DNA from: Longicatena sp.
Lineage (GTDB): Bacteria > Bacillota_I > Bacilli_A > Erysipelotrichales > Erysipelotrichaceae
Length of the DNA stretch: 20,535 bases
Reading direction: 5' to 3'
Assembly (NCBI GenBank): GCA_020025055.1
Contig: JAHHST010000017.1
Location: forward strand, 1 to 20,535
How positions within the stretch are numbered: position 1 is the stretch's first letter; every line of letters begins with the position of its first letter. A model generated the notes under the pieces. The model ran no database searches, had not been told where the DNA came from, and saw nothing but the letters and a program-made list of their open reading frames with translations. A program made the position numbers and the translations under genes. Of this stretch, positions 1-8,013 are shown in pieces.

Positions 1-1512
1 TTATTTTACTTTAGCATCAATTGTATTATCTTTTACAACTACATCATGTGCTCCACCTTCTACGATACTTGTAGAAGACACTAATGTAATTTTTGCTTTT
101 TCTTGTAATTCAGGAATTGTTAAAGCTCCACAGTTACACATTGTATGTTTTACTTTACTTAAAGTTAAATCAACATTATCTTTTAATGCTCCAGCATATG
201 GTACATAAGAGTCAACACCTTCAACAAATGAAAGTTTTTTGCTTCCACCCATGTCATAACGTTGCCAGTTACGTGCTCTTGCACTACCTTCACCCCAGTA
301 CTCTTTCATGTAAGTACCGTTAATTGTAACTTTTTTTGTTGGAGATTCTTCAAAACGAGAGAAGTAACGTCCTAACATTACGAAGTCAGCTCCCATTGCT
401 AAAGCCAATGTAATATGGTAATCATGAACGATACCACCATCACTACAAATTGGGATGTAAATACCTGTTTCTTTATAATATTCATCACGTGCTTTTGCTA
501 CTTCAATTGTTGCAGTTGCTTGTCCACGTCCAATACCTTTTTGTTCACGAGTGATACAGATACTTCCTCCACCGATTCCGATTTTAATGAAATCAGCTCC
601 AGCTTCTGCTAAGAAACGGAATCCTTCTGCATCAACAACGTTACCAGCACCTACTTTAACAGAATCCCCATATTTTTCGTGAATCCATTTTAATGTAATA
701 GCTTGCCATTCACTAAATCCTTCACTAGAGTCAATACATAATACATCAGCTCCAGCTTCTACTAATGCAGGTACACGAGTTTCAAAGTCTCTTGTATTAA
801 TACCAGCACCTACTAAATAACGTTTTTGATCATCTAATAATTCATTTGGATGTTCTTTATGTGAATCGTAATCTTTACGGAATACGAATGCTTTTAAATG
901 TTGTTCATCATCAATAATAGGTAATTGATTTAATTTATGATCCCAAATTAAATCATTTGCTTCTTTTAAATTAATTCCATCTTTACCAACGATTAATTTT
1001 TCAAATGGTGTCATGAACTCACTTACTTTTGTAGCTGGATCCATACGAGTTACACGATAATCGCGGCTAGTGATAATCCCTAATAATTTTCCTTCTGCAG
1101 TTCCATCTTCTGTAACTGCCATAGTTGCATGTCCTGTTTCTTCTTTTAATGCTAACACTTCTTCTAATGTAGCATCTGGACGAATATTAGAATCGCTATA
1201 TACAAAACCTGCTTTTGTCATTTTAACACGTCTTACCATTGCTGCTTCATCTTCAACAGTTTGAGATCCATAAATAAATGATAGACCTCCTTCTCTAGCT
1301 AAAGCACATGCCATTCTTTCTCCTGATACAGATTGCATGATTGCAGATACCATTGGAATATTCAATGATAATGCAGGTTCTTCCCCTTTTTTATATTTCA
1401 CAAGTGGAGTCTTTAGTGAAACTTTTGTTGGAATACATTCAGAACTAGAATATCCAGGTACTAAAAGATATTCGCTAAATGTACGAGAAGGTTCTTCAAA
1501 AAAATATGCCAT
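1..1512 (-). CDS. guaB: Inosine-5'-monophosphate dehydrogenase (Tritrichomonas-like type)
   Basis: This cytosolic enzyme oxidises IMP to XMP with NAD+, the committed step of GMP synthesis. The 503-residue product is full length and its stop codon is the first three bases of the window. The (beta/alpha)8 barrel is interrupted by a CBS-pair (Bateman) region at about residues 105-220. The active-site loop GGGSICITREQKG carries the catalytic Cys319. Asp261 sits in the NAD site, and NWQRYD gives Arg418-Tyr419, the residues that activate water in this family. The numbering matches the Tritrichomonas foetus enzyme without gaps as far as I can recall that protein. The loop differs from the usual bacterial SICTTR version. 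The start is fixed by AAGGAG eight bases before ATG. It has its own promoter and is probably transcribed alone. The assignment is secure; only the subtype rests on memory of the protozoan sequence. Confidence 0.96.
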   Translation of the reverse strand: MAYFFEEPSRTFSEYLLVPGYSSSECIPTKVSLKTPLVKYKKGEEPALSLNIPMVSAIMQSVSGERMACALAREGGLSFIYGSQTVEDEAAMVRRVKMTKAGFVYSDSNIRPDATLEEVLALKEETGHATMAVTEDGTAEGKLLGIITSRDYRVTRMDPATKVSEFMTPFEKLIVGKDGINLKEANDLIWDHKLNQLPIIDDEQHLKAFVFRKDYDSHKEHPNELLDDQKRYLVGAGINTRDFETRVPALVEAGADVLCIDSSEGFSEWQAITLKWIHEKYGDSVKVGAGNVVDAEGFRFLAEAGADFIKIGIGGGSICITREQKGIGRGQATATIEVAKARDEYYKETGIYIPICSDGGIVHDYHITLALAMGADFVMLGRYFSRFEESPTKKVTINGTYMKEYWGEGSARARNWQRYDMGGSKKLSFVEGVDSYVPYAGALKDNVDLTLSKVKHTMCNCGALTIPELQEKAKITLVSSTSIVEGGAHDVVVKDNTIDAKVK

Positions 1513-1587
1513 AATTTACATCTCCTTTTCTAATTGTCAATCAATAAACTTTTACTCTTCCTCAAAATTTATGGTTGATTTCTACCT

Positions 1588-1616
1588 ATTATAATGATAA
1601 TACATTTTGAAGTCAA
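1588..1616 (-). promoter_or_regulatory. Sigma-A promoter of guaB
   Basis: Reading the minus strand, TTGACT (-35) and TATAAT (-10) are separated by exactly 17 bases, and the -10 box lies about 75 bases upstream of the guaB ATG. Five of six and six of six bases match consensus. The untranslated leader contains inverted arms (AATCA..ATAAA and TTTAT..TGATT) that could fold into a weak stem. No recognisable purine riboswitch or PurR box was seen. Confidence 0.8.
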
Positions 1617-1623
1617 TATACAG

Positions 1624-1639
1624 ATGAAAATATTTTCAT
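1624..1639. repeat. Perfect 16-bp palindrome just upstream of the guaB -35 box
   Basis: ATGAAAATATTTTCAT is identical on both strands. It sits between the end of the radical SAM gene and the guaB promoter, 7 bases upstream of the -35 hexamer. There is no T-run after it, so it does not look like a terminator. It could be an operator for guaB, but AT-rich palindromes also arise by chance. Confidence 0.4.
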
Positions 1640-1652
1640 TTTCACATTAATT

Positions 1653-2630
1653 TTATAGTTTAATATTACATCCTACATCTTTACGATTAAAATCTTGATA
1701 AAGTGCATAACTTAAACACTTCAATCCACCATGACACATATAAGAATGTTCACACTTGCTGCATTCTGTAGGAATCTTTTTTTCTCTAAGTTCTTTCAAC
1801 TTTGGATGATGCATATATAATTCATACATATCTTCATTCAACAAATTTCCAATATAAATTGGCATCCTACGACATGGTACTAAATCTGCATTCTCCATTA
1901 CCGTTAATAACAAATCCCCAGCACTACATCCATACGCAAAATCATTGGTCATTAAAAATTGTAATGCACGATTCATCGAAACAGTTGTGTGACTATGCTG
2001 TTTTATTAGCATCATTTTTTCTTTATACATCATCTGTAAATATTCTTGTGTTTCTTCTAAACTCAATACATTTTCTCGATCTTCCCCTCCACCTAAAGGA
2101 ATATATCGATCTGACCACACATTATCCACATGATGTTTTCTTGCATACCAAACAACCTTACGAAACTCTTTATAGTTCATTTTACTTGCAGTAAACGATA
2201 TTGATGTATAAATCCCATTTTTCTTTAAATAATGAATTCCCTTTGCGATTTTTCGATAGGTTCCTTTTCCACGGATGAGATCATTTACTTTTTTTCCACC
2301 TTCTAAACTAACTTGAACATAATAAGGATTATAACTTTTAATCTTTTTTGCAATCTCATCTGTAATTAAAGTTCCATTCGTTAATATCGAAAATGAAATA
2401 TTCTCTTCATCTTGTTTAATTAAATCTAATATTTTAAATAAATAAGGATTACATAATGGTTCTCCACCTGTTATATTAATATGTCCTTTCATATTTAGTT
2501 TTTTTAATAAAATTTTATATTGTTCATAAATCATCTCTAGCTTTTTATATGGTAACTGGACTGGTATATGATTTTCTTGATAACAATGAAGGCACTTTAA
2601 ATTACAAGTCTCACTTAAATGCCATTGCAT
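1653..2630 (-). CDS. Radical SAM/SPASM-type enzyme, putative peptide maturase
   Basis: The 325-residue protein opens with the radical SAM cluster motif CNLKCLHC (Cys9, Cys13, Cys16), which holds the [4Fe-4S] cluster that cleaves S-adenosylmethionine. A GGEP motif follows at residues 55-58. The C-terminal third has a SPASM-like cysteine set (Cys235, 253, 290, 293, 299, 305, 321), which in relatives binds auxiliary Fe-S clusters and is typical of enzymes modifying ribosomal peptides, such as sactipeptide and ranthipeptide maturases. The open frame extends 29 codons further upstream, but that stretch is an out-of-frame reading of the neighbour's Gly/Cys repeat, giving a Trp/Leu-rich string. I therefore start at the ATG at 2630, with AAAGAG before it. 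It begins 11 nt after the DUF2207 gene, suggesting cotranscription and possibly an enzyme-substrate pair. The substrate is inferred, not shown. An anaerobic sulfatase-maturase-like or other SPASM role remains possible. Confidence 0.85.
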   Translation of the reverse strand: MQWHLSETCNLKCLHCYQENHIPVQLPYKKLEMIYEQYKILLKKLNMKGHINITGGEPLCNPYLFKILDLIKQDEENISFSILTNGTLITDEIAKKIKSYNPYYVQVSLEGGKKVNDLIRGKGTYRKIAKGIHYLKKNGIYTSISFTASKMNYKEFRKVVWYARKHHVDNVWSDRYIPLGGGEDRENVLSLEETQEYLQMMYKEKMMLIKQHSHTTVSMNRALQFLMTNDFAYGCSAGDLLLTVMENADLVPCRRMPIYIGNLLNEDMYELYMHHPKLKELREKKIPTECSKCEHSYMCHGGLKCLSYALYQDFNRKDVGCNIKL

Positions 2631-2641
2631 AATAAATCTCT

Positions 2642-4801
2642 TTACCAAGATCCTCCACCTCCACAAGAGGAGCAACCTCCACCACAGGATGAACATCCAC
2701 CACCACAAGAAGAACATCCACTTGAAGAACTTCCACTGCTAGATGCATGAGGATGCTCAACACTACTATACATCAAATAATAAGAACGATCATTACTGTA
2801 ATCAAAGGTTCCCATATCTTTTTTCGGCATTTGAATATTCTCAAATTTAGAAATCCATTTTTTTGAAATATTTAACACATACGTATATGGCAAAATATCA
2901 TAAAAGTAAGAAGGATTTTCCATCACCATTTGTTCTAATTTTGGTTTCTCTGCTTTTTCTAAAAATTCTTTGAATCCTTTAATTCTTGCGACGATTTCTT
3001 GTCCATATTTTGTTCTTCTCTTCATAAAAATCGTAAATATTACATTAATAAAGATACAAATAAATGAAATCCAATATAATATACTCCAATTAGGACTCAT
3101 ATCCTCTATAATAAAGAAACTTATAACATCCAATACAATAACAAGAATGGTAATCACAATAGATGTATACATTTTCTTTGTAGAAACACGATCAACTACC
3201 AAATCTTTTACCTTTGATTTCAATCGTTCTTCTACTTTATCAAATGCTTGATAAAGTGTTTTATGTTCACTAATAATAATACAATCATCATTCACAAACA
3301 ATTTACTATATACAATTTCTTCTAACTCACTCAATGGTTTTAATAACGATTTTTTATGTTCGTATTCTTCCCATTTTTCTTGATATGTCTTCTTTTCTTC
3401 CTCACGATTGATTCGTGAATTTTCAAGATTCTCATATCTAGTATCATTGTTATCTTTTACTATTTTAATATATCCACCATTTACTAATTCATCGGATACT
3501 TTTAAAAACTTACTAATATTTGTCTTTAAGATTTTATAATCTTCTTTACTAAACAAATACTGCATCATAGTCTTTGCATCTTTTGATAATAAATGATCCA
3601 TATCTTTTAATTTTTTTATTTCGATTTCTCTTCTTGCCACATGATCATTAAAAGCTTTTGGAACTTTCGGTACACAACATAAATTAGTAATTTGAATTTT
3701 TTTATCTTCTAATTCATCAATTTTTATATATCCTTTAGATGCAATTTGAATAATCAATGCAATCGTTAATTTATTAATTGAATGATTTCCATAAATATAT
3801 CCAATTTCTGCTGCATTTAAATGATCCATTGGATAAAATTCTACTGTCGTAGCTCTCTTTGGATAATCTCTTCCATATTTATACCATTTAAATATAGTAT
3901 ATATCGTTAATAATATAACAACTATAATCATCCCAAAAGAAATCCATCCATAATTCCAACTACCACCTACAAAATAGTCATCTGGTAATTCAATATCCAC
4001 AGTTAAAGCTTTTGTTAGTTTTTTATGATATAACAAAGAATTCTCAGGAAATTCACAAACTCCATTTTCCCAATGATAATCTGCTTTACAATATTCCGCC
4101 TTTTGCGCTTTGGTATATTTTTCTTGATTAAACTTTGCGCTAATTACATTTCCATTTACTGTATAATCTACATAATCTGTTACATTATTATATCTATATT
4201 TATCTAAATAAAATTGAATTTTACAATCATCAATTGCTTTTGGCATAAGAATTTTTATAGATGCATTTTTAATTTCTGTTCCCCAGTAATCACCATAAGT
4301 ATGGAAAATAAATTCATCAAACTTTTTAAATGGATCTTTTCCCATATCATACGTATATTGAATCTTATATTCTTTATTTCCTAAAGGAACATACTTATCC
4401 TTATCTCCAAGCCGAATACGATCCTTCTTTTTTACAGTATCTACAGTATAAGGATCACTTGTAGATTGTAAATCTAATACTTTGGATTTTCGTTTAATTG
4501 TTTCTCCATCTTTACCTGTGTATTCTAACCAGCTTGGAATAAATCTTACGAGTCCATGATGATAATCTTCATTCCAATTTACTAAGATTTTTTCACTAAC
4601 ATTTACTTTATTATCTTCTTTTACATCTAATACAACTTCATATTCTTCAATTGTAAAACCATCAGCAGCTCTAACTGGTTCATCATTTGTCCCAAAATGA
4701 GATTCTAGAAATGTAAAAATCACTCCTATAACCATAAATGTAAAATATACATAAAAACAAAAGCGGATAACTTTAGCAAGCGCTTTAAACATCTTTTTCA
4801 T
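2642..4801 (-). CDS. DUF2207 family membrane protein with Cys/Gly-rich C-terminal tail
   Basis: This 719-residue protein belongs to the DUF2207 (predicted membrane protein) family, whose biochemical role is unknown. Hydrophobic helices lie at about residues 13-31, 285-305, 546-564 and 574-593. If the N-terminus is inside, residues 32-284 are extracellular and form the family's beta-rich domain, 306-545 are cytosolic, and the C-terminus is cytosolic. The family signature near the second cytosolic part is visible (KPKLEQMVMENP, then FYDILPYTYVL, about 620-643). The last 35 residues are low complexity: Ser-rich, then three CSSC units separated by GGG (Cys696, 699, 703, 706, 710, 713), ending GGGGSW. 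Relatives usually end in a Gly/Ser tail without cysteines, as I recall. Its ATG overlaps the lemA stop (TAATG), so the two are translationally coupled, as these families often are. The radical SAM gene follows at once. Confidence 0.88.
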   Translation of the reverse strand: MKKMFKALAKVIRFCFYVYFTFMVIGVIFTFLESHFGTNDEPVRAADGFTIEEYEVVLDVKEDNKVNVSEKILVNWNEDYHHGLVRFIPSWLEYTGKDGETIKRKSKVLDLQSTSDPYTVDTVKKKDRIRLGDKDKYVPLGNKEYKIQYTYDMGKDPFKKFDEFIFHTYGDYWGTEIKNASIKILMPKAIDDCKIQFYLDKYRYNNVTDYVDYTVNGNVISAKFNQEKYTKAQKAEYCKADYHWENGVCEFPENSLLYHKKLTKALTVDIELPDDYFVGGSWNYGWISFGMIIVVILLTIYTIFKWYKYGRDYPKRATTVEFYPMDHLNAAEIGYIYGNHSINKLTIALIIQIASKGYIKIDELEDKKIQITNLCCVPKVPKAFNDHVARREIEIKKLKDMDHLLSKDAKTMMQYLFSKEDYKILKTNISKFLKVSDELVNGGYIKIVKDNNDTRYENLENSRINREEEKKTYQEKWEEYEHKKSLLKPLSELEEIVYSKLFVNDDCIIISEHKTLYQAFDKVEERLKSKVKDLVVDRVSTKKMYTSIVITILVIVLDVISFFIIEDMSPNWSILYWISFICIFINVIFTIFMKRRTKYGQEIVARIKGFKEFLEKAEKPKLEQMVMENPSYFYDILPYTYVLNISKKWISKFENIQMPKKDMGTFDYSNDRSYYLMYSSVEHPHASSSGSSSSGCSSCGGGCSSCGGGCSSCGGGGSW
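2663..2716 (-). repeat. Coding repeat: three CSSC units spaced by GGG
   Basis: This segment encodes CSSCGGGCSSCGGGCSSC, a seven-residue period (21 nt). Synonymous codons differ between copies (TGT/TGC for Cys; TCT, TCA and TCC for Ser; GGT/GGA for Gly). The repeat is thus conserved as protein rather than being a fresh DNA slippage product. Six cysteines with spacing 3,4,3,4,3 could bind metal or Fe-S, form disulfides, or be thioether-crosslinked by the adjacent radical SAM enzyme. Confidence 0.9.
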
Positions 4802-5355
4802 TAAAAGGTTACCTTAACATTTTCTCTTTCTTCTTCATCTACAATAAACATTTCTTTTCGTGTAAAGTGCATAAGTTTTGCGACAATATTACTAGGAAAC
4901 ATTTCTACTCGATCATTGTATTCGCGAACAACAGCATTATAATATTTTCTTGATTGTAAAATATCATTTTCAATTTTGGATAATTCTGTTTGAAGTTCGA
5001 TAAAATTTGTATTTGCTTTTAAGTTCGGATATGCTTCAGCTACTGCCATAAGTTGATGAATCTGCTTTCCAAGCAAACTATTTTGATTGATTTTATCATC
5101 CATTGACATCTTGTCATAAGAATCATTTCTTAGCTTTATGATTTCTTTTAATGTTGTCTGCTCATGTGTAGCATAACCTTTTACTGTCTCAACTAAATTA
5201 GGTATTAAATTCCAACGTTTTTTCAAGTAAACATCCATCGTACTAAAAGCTTCTTCAATTGCATTTTTTGCCTTTACAAAACGATTATACGTAACAAAAA
5301 CATAAATTAAAACAATTGCTAATACACTAATAATTATAATTCCTATTAAACTCAT
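4801..5355 (-). CDS. lemA: LemA family membrane-anchored protein
   Basis: The 184-residue product has one N-terminal transmembrane helix (about residues 3-23) followed by the LemA core: YNRFVKAKNAIEEAF, then a DVYLKKRWNLIPNLVETVKGY motif cut here to DVYLKKRWNLIPNLV, and a long helical bundle. LemA proteins have a short outside N-terminus and a helical domain; their molecular function is not settled. The frame continues nine codons upstream, but AAGGAG sits correctly for the ATG at 5355 (start MSLIGIII). It is the first gene of the lemA-DUF2207-radical SAM set and its stop overlaps the next ATG. The pairing of LemA with DUF2207 is common in Firmicutes and points to a joint role at the membrane. 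Confidence 0.92.
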   Translation of the reverse strand: MSLIGIIIISVLAIVLIYVFVTYNRFVKAKNAIEEAFSTMDVYLKKRWNLIPNLVETVKGYATHEQTTLKEIIKLRNDSYDKMSMDDKINQNSLLGKQIHQLMAVAEAYPNLKANTNFIELQTELSKIENDILQSRKYYNAVVREYNDRVEMFPSNIVAKLMHFTRKEMFIVDEEERENVKVTF

Positions 5356-5420
5356 AAATACACTCTCCTTTTTTATTATCATACCTTTTTTTTATATTTT
5401 TTTCTATACATATTTCATAT

Positions 5421-5450
5421 AAAAAAACAGCAAATTTTTGCTGCTTTTTT
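5421..5450 (-). terminator. Rho-independent terminator after glgA (bidirectional shape)
   Basis: A 7-bp stem (CAGCAAA at 5428-5434, TTTGCTG at 5437-5443) is flanked by runs of A on one side and T on the other. On the minus strand a T-run follows the stem, 7 nt after the glgA stop codon. The symmetrical flanks would work in either direction, and it separates the glg operon from lemA. Confidence 0.8.
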
Positions 5451-5457
5451 ATATAAA

Positions 5458-6897
5458 TTATGGATGTAATTGTGCATAAAGTTGACAATAAGTTTCTGCA
5501 CTCTTTTCCCAACTTACATCTGTATTCATCGCATTACGAACAAGAATTTTCCAATCCTCTGGACGATTATAGTATACATCAATTGCATTATGCATTACTT
5601 GAATCATTTCATCGGAATTGTAGTTTGCAAAACTGAATCCATTTCCTGTTTTATCAAATTCATTGTATGGAGTAACTGTATCGCCTAAACCACCTGTTTC
5701 ACGAACAAGAGGTAATGTTCCATAACGCATAGAAATCAATTGTGAAATACCACATGGTTCAAATAATGAAGGCATTAAAAATAAATCAGATGCTGCATAA
5801 ATACGATGTGCTAAAGAATCATTGTATCCACGATAGAATGCAATTTTTCCTTTGTTTCCATCTTCTAATTGACGCATCTTATCTTCAATGCTACTTTCTC
5901 CACTACCTAATACAGCTAATTGAATTGGCATACCACAAATTTCAGATAATTTTTCCATCATCAAATAGAATCCTTTTTGCCATGTTAAACGAGAAACAAC
6001 TCCCACTAACATAACATCTGGATCAACTTTTAATCCTAATTCTTTTTGAAGCGCCATTTTATTTTCTTTCTTTTCTTTCTTCACATTCACCTTGTTATAG
6101 TGATAAGGTACATCTGGATCTGTCATTGGATTCCACATTTCAATATCAATTCCATTTGTGATTCCCCACAAATCATATTTACGCATATTCAATACCATTT
6201 CCATATGTTCCCCATATTGTGGAGTAAGAATTTCTTTTGCATATGTTGGAGATACTGTAGTTACTTTATCTGCATATAAAATACCAGATTTCATAAAACT
6301 AATACCACCATCATATCTTACATTTCCGTTATCAAAGATACGGTAATCTAATCCTAAACAACTATCTAACATTTCAGGTCCAAAGTTTCCTTGAAATGCT
6401 AAATTATGAATTGTATAAACAAAACGAATATTACGATAACGTTCATCAAAACTATGTCCTTCTTTACACATTGCAGGTAACATACCTGTATGCCAATCAT
6501 GGCAATGGATAATTTCAGGGAAATAGTTTAATTGATTTAATAATTCTAACACTGCTTTTTGGAAATAAGCAAAGCGTTCTCCATCATCAACGTAACCATA
6601 TAATCCATCACGTTCAAAATATCCTTGGTGTTCAATAAAATAGAATTTTACATTTTTACGCATTGTAGACCAAACATTCACTGGAACTTCACGATAAGAA
6701 ATAGATACACTATATTGTGCTTCTAATTGCATTTCTTCATGAAACTTCTGTGCAATTTTTAAATACATTGGCATTACAACACGAACCTCATGTCCTTTGT
6801 TTACTAATTCCTGAGGTAGAGAACCTACAACATCTGCTAATCCACCACTTTTAATAAATGGTAAACCTTCAGATGCAACCATTAATATTCTTGCCAT
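5458..6897 (-). CDS. glgA: Glycogen synthase (ADP-glucose, GT5)
   Basis: GlgA transfers glucose from ADP-glucose to the growing alpha-1,4-glucan in the cytosol. The 479-residue length is normal for bacterial GlgA. The N-terminal KSGGLADVVGSLP (Lys16 on) is the ADP-glucose-binding KxGGL motif. The GT-B C-terminal half holds the nucleotide-binding GVVSRLTWQKGF, then the acidic EPCGISQLISMRYGTLPLV and the ETGGLGDTV loop of the GT5 family. The ATG overlaps the glgD stop (TAATG), so translation is coupled to glgD. It is the last gene of glgCDA. No branching enzyme (glgB) or phosphorylase (glgP) gene is seen in the window. Confidence 0.97.
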   Translation of the reverse strand: MARILMVASEGLPFIKSGGLADVVGSLPQELVNKGHEVRVVMPMYLKIAQKFHEEMQLEAQYSVSISYREVPVNVWSTMRKNVKFYFIEHQGYFERDGLYGYVDDGERFAYFQKAVLELLNQLNYFPEIIHCHDWHTGMLPAMCKEGHSFDERYRNIRFVYTIHNLAFQGNFGPEMLDSCLGLDYRIFDNGNVRYDGGISFMKSGILYADKVTTVSPTYAKEILTPQYGEHMEMVLNMRKYDLWGITNGIDIEMWNPMTDPDVPYHYNKVNVKKEKKENKMALQKELGLKVDPDVMLVGVVSRLTWQKGFYLMMEKLSEICGMPIQLAVLGSGESSIEDKMRQLEDGNKGKIAFYRGYNDSLAHRIYAASDLFLMPSLFEPCGISQLISMRYGTLPLVRETGGLGDTVTPYNEFDKTGNGFSFANYNSDEMIQVMHNAIDVYYNRPEDWKILVRNAMNTDVSWEKSAETYCQLYAQLHP

Positions 6898-8012
6898 TAT
6901 ATTTTATCATTCCTTTTCACGTACAGTGGAGTATCACTTGTACCTTTTAATTCTTTTTTGCGAATAATACGTGCTTTTTTATCCACTACTACATTTTCAA
7001 TATGAACATCTTCTCCAATAAATGCACCTGGAAGAATCACACTGTTCTTAATTACTGCACCTTTTTTAATATTTACACCACGACCAATAATACTGTTATA
7101 AATATCTCCTTCTACTTCACATCCGTTTGAAACCATACTATTTTGTACTGTTACATCACTATGATATTTTGTTGGACAAGAATCATTTGTACGTGTGTAG
7201 AATGGCCAATCACGAGCAAATAAATCTTTCGCTTTCTCTAAGTCTAATAATCCAATATTAGAGTTATAGTAGCTTTTAAAATCATTAATACAGGCAACAA
7301 AGCCTTTATGTTCATAACCACGAATATCTAACTCTGTACATAAATCATTTAATATATCACGGAACCAATATAAAGAAGATACATTAGAAGCTTTCTTTAC
7401 TAAAGAAATAAATAATTCTTTACTCATAACATAAGTTTCTAATGAAATTGATTTATGTTCTCCATTTCCACGATTTTTTTGGATTGAAAGTACACCATGT
7501 TGTTTGTTTAACTCAATTGCATCACAATTAATAAAACTATCTTTTGCATGATCTACTTCTTGATATAACATTGTAACATCTGCTCCACTTTCAATATGAG
7601 CATCTAACAATGCAGAAAAGTCTTGTCGGTAAACAATATGAGATGGAGCTAAAATTACATAAGGTTGATTAACTTCTTCAATAGACTGCATATTAAACAT
7701 GTAAGAATTAATATCATTGTTATAGAAGTCTGATTCATCCATGTTTTTTGCAGGTAAAATATGAAGTTTTCCACGTTTTGAATTAATATTATAATGACGT
7801 CCTGTTCCTAGATGCTCAATCAAAGAACGTGGATTTGATTTTACAAATACTTTAATATGATTTACACCACTATTACTCATATTAGAAATTGGAAAGTCTA
7901 CTAAACGATATCTTCCTAAAAATGAAAATGCAGCTACTGGTCGATAATCTCCCATTCCTTTTACATTTACATTAGGTCCTTCATAATTAATAATCCCAAA
8001 TGCATTACACAT
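6897..8012 (-). CDS. glgD: GlgD, regulatory/non-catalytic subunit of ADP-glucose pyrophosphorylase
   Basis: This GlgC paralogue of 371 residues retains the fold, with SFLGRYRLVDFPISN as the equivalent of the GlgC substrate-binding segment and a C-terminal left-handed beta-helix (repeats around GRGVNIKKGAVIKNSVILPG). It lacks the pyrophosphorylase signature GGxGTRLxxLT at the N-terminus, reading FGIINYEGPNVNVKG instead. In Firmicutes, GlgD joins GlgC in a heterotetramer and raises activity without being catalytic by itself. I start at the ATG at 8012, which has AGGGG eight bases before it; a GTG three codons upstream is in frame but lies too close to that ribosome-binding site. The start lies 1 nt after the glgC stop. 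Confidence 0.93.
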   Translation of the reverse strand: MCNAFGIINYEGPNVNVKGMGDYRPVAAFSFLGRYRLVDFPISNMSNSGVNHIKVFVKSNPRSLIEHLGTGRHYNINSKRGKLHILPAKNMDESDFYNNDINSYMFNMQSIEEVNQPYVILAPSHIVYRQDFSALLDAHIESGADVTMLYQEVDHAKDSFINCDAIELNKQHGVLSIQKNRGNGEHKSISLETYVMSKELFISLVKKASNVSSLYWFRDILNDLCTELDIRGYEHKGFVACINDFKSYYNSNIGLLDLEKAKDLFARDWPFYTRTNDSCPTKYHSDVTVQNSMVSNGCEVEGDIYNSIIGRGVNIKKGAVIKNSVILPGAFIGEDVHIENVVVDKKARIIRKKELKGTSDTPLYVKRNDKI

Positions 8013-8013
8013 A

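Noticed and set aside
93..323. Plus-strand open frames opposite guaB and many other genes in the window
   Set aside because: They lie wholly opposite well-supported genes, lack ribosome-binding sites, and read as composition-driven strings without recognisable domains.
2631..2717. An in-frame N-terminal extension of the radical SAM protein (Trp/Leu/Arg rich)
   Set aside because: It is the shifted-frame reading of the Gly/Cys repeat of the DUF2207 gene. The conserved start and radical SAM motif begin at the ATG at 2630.
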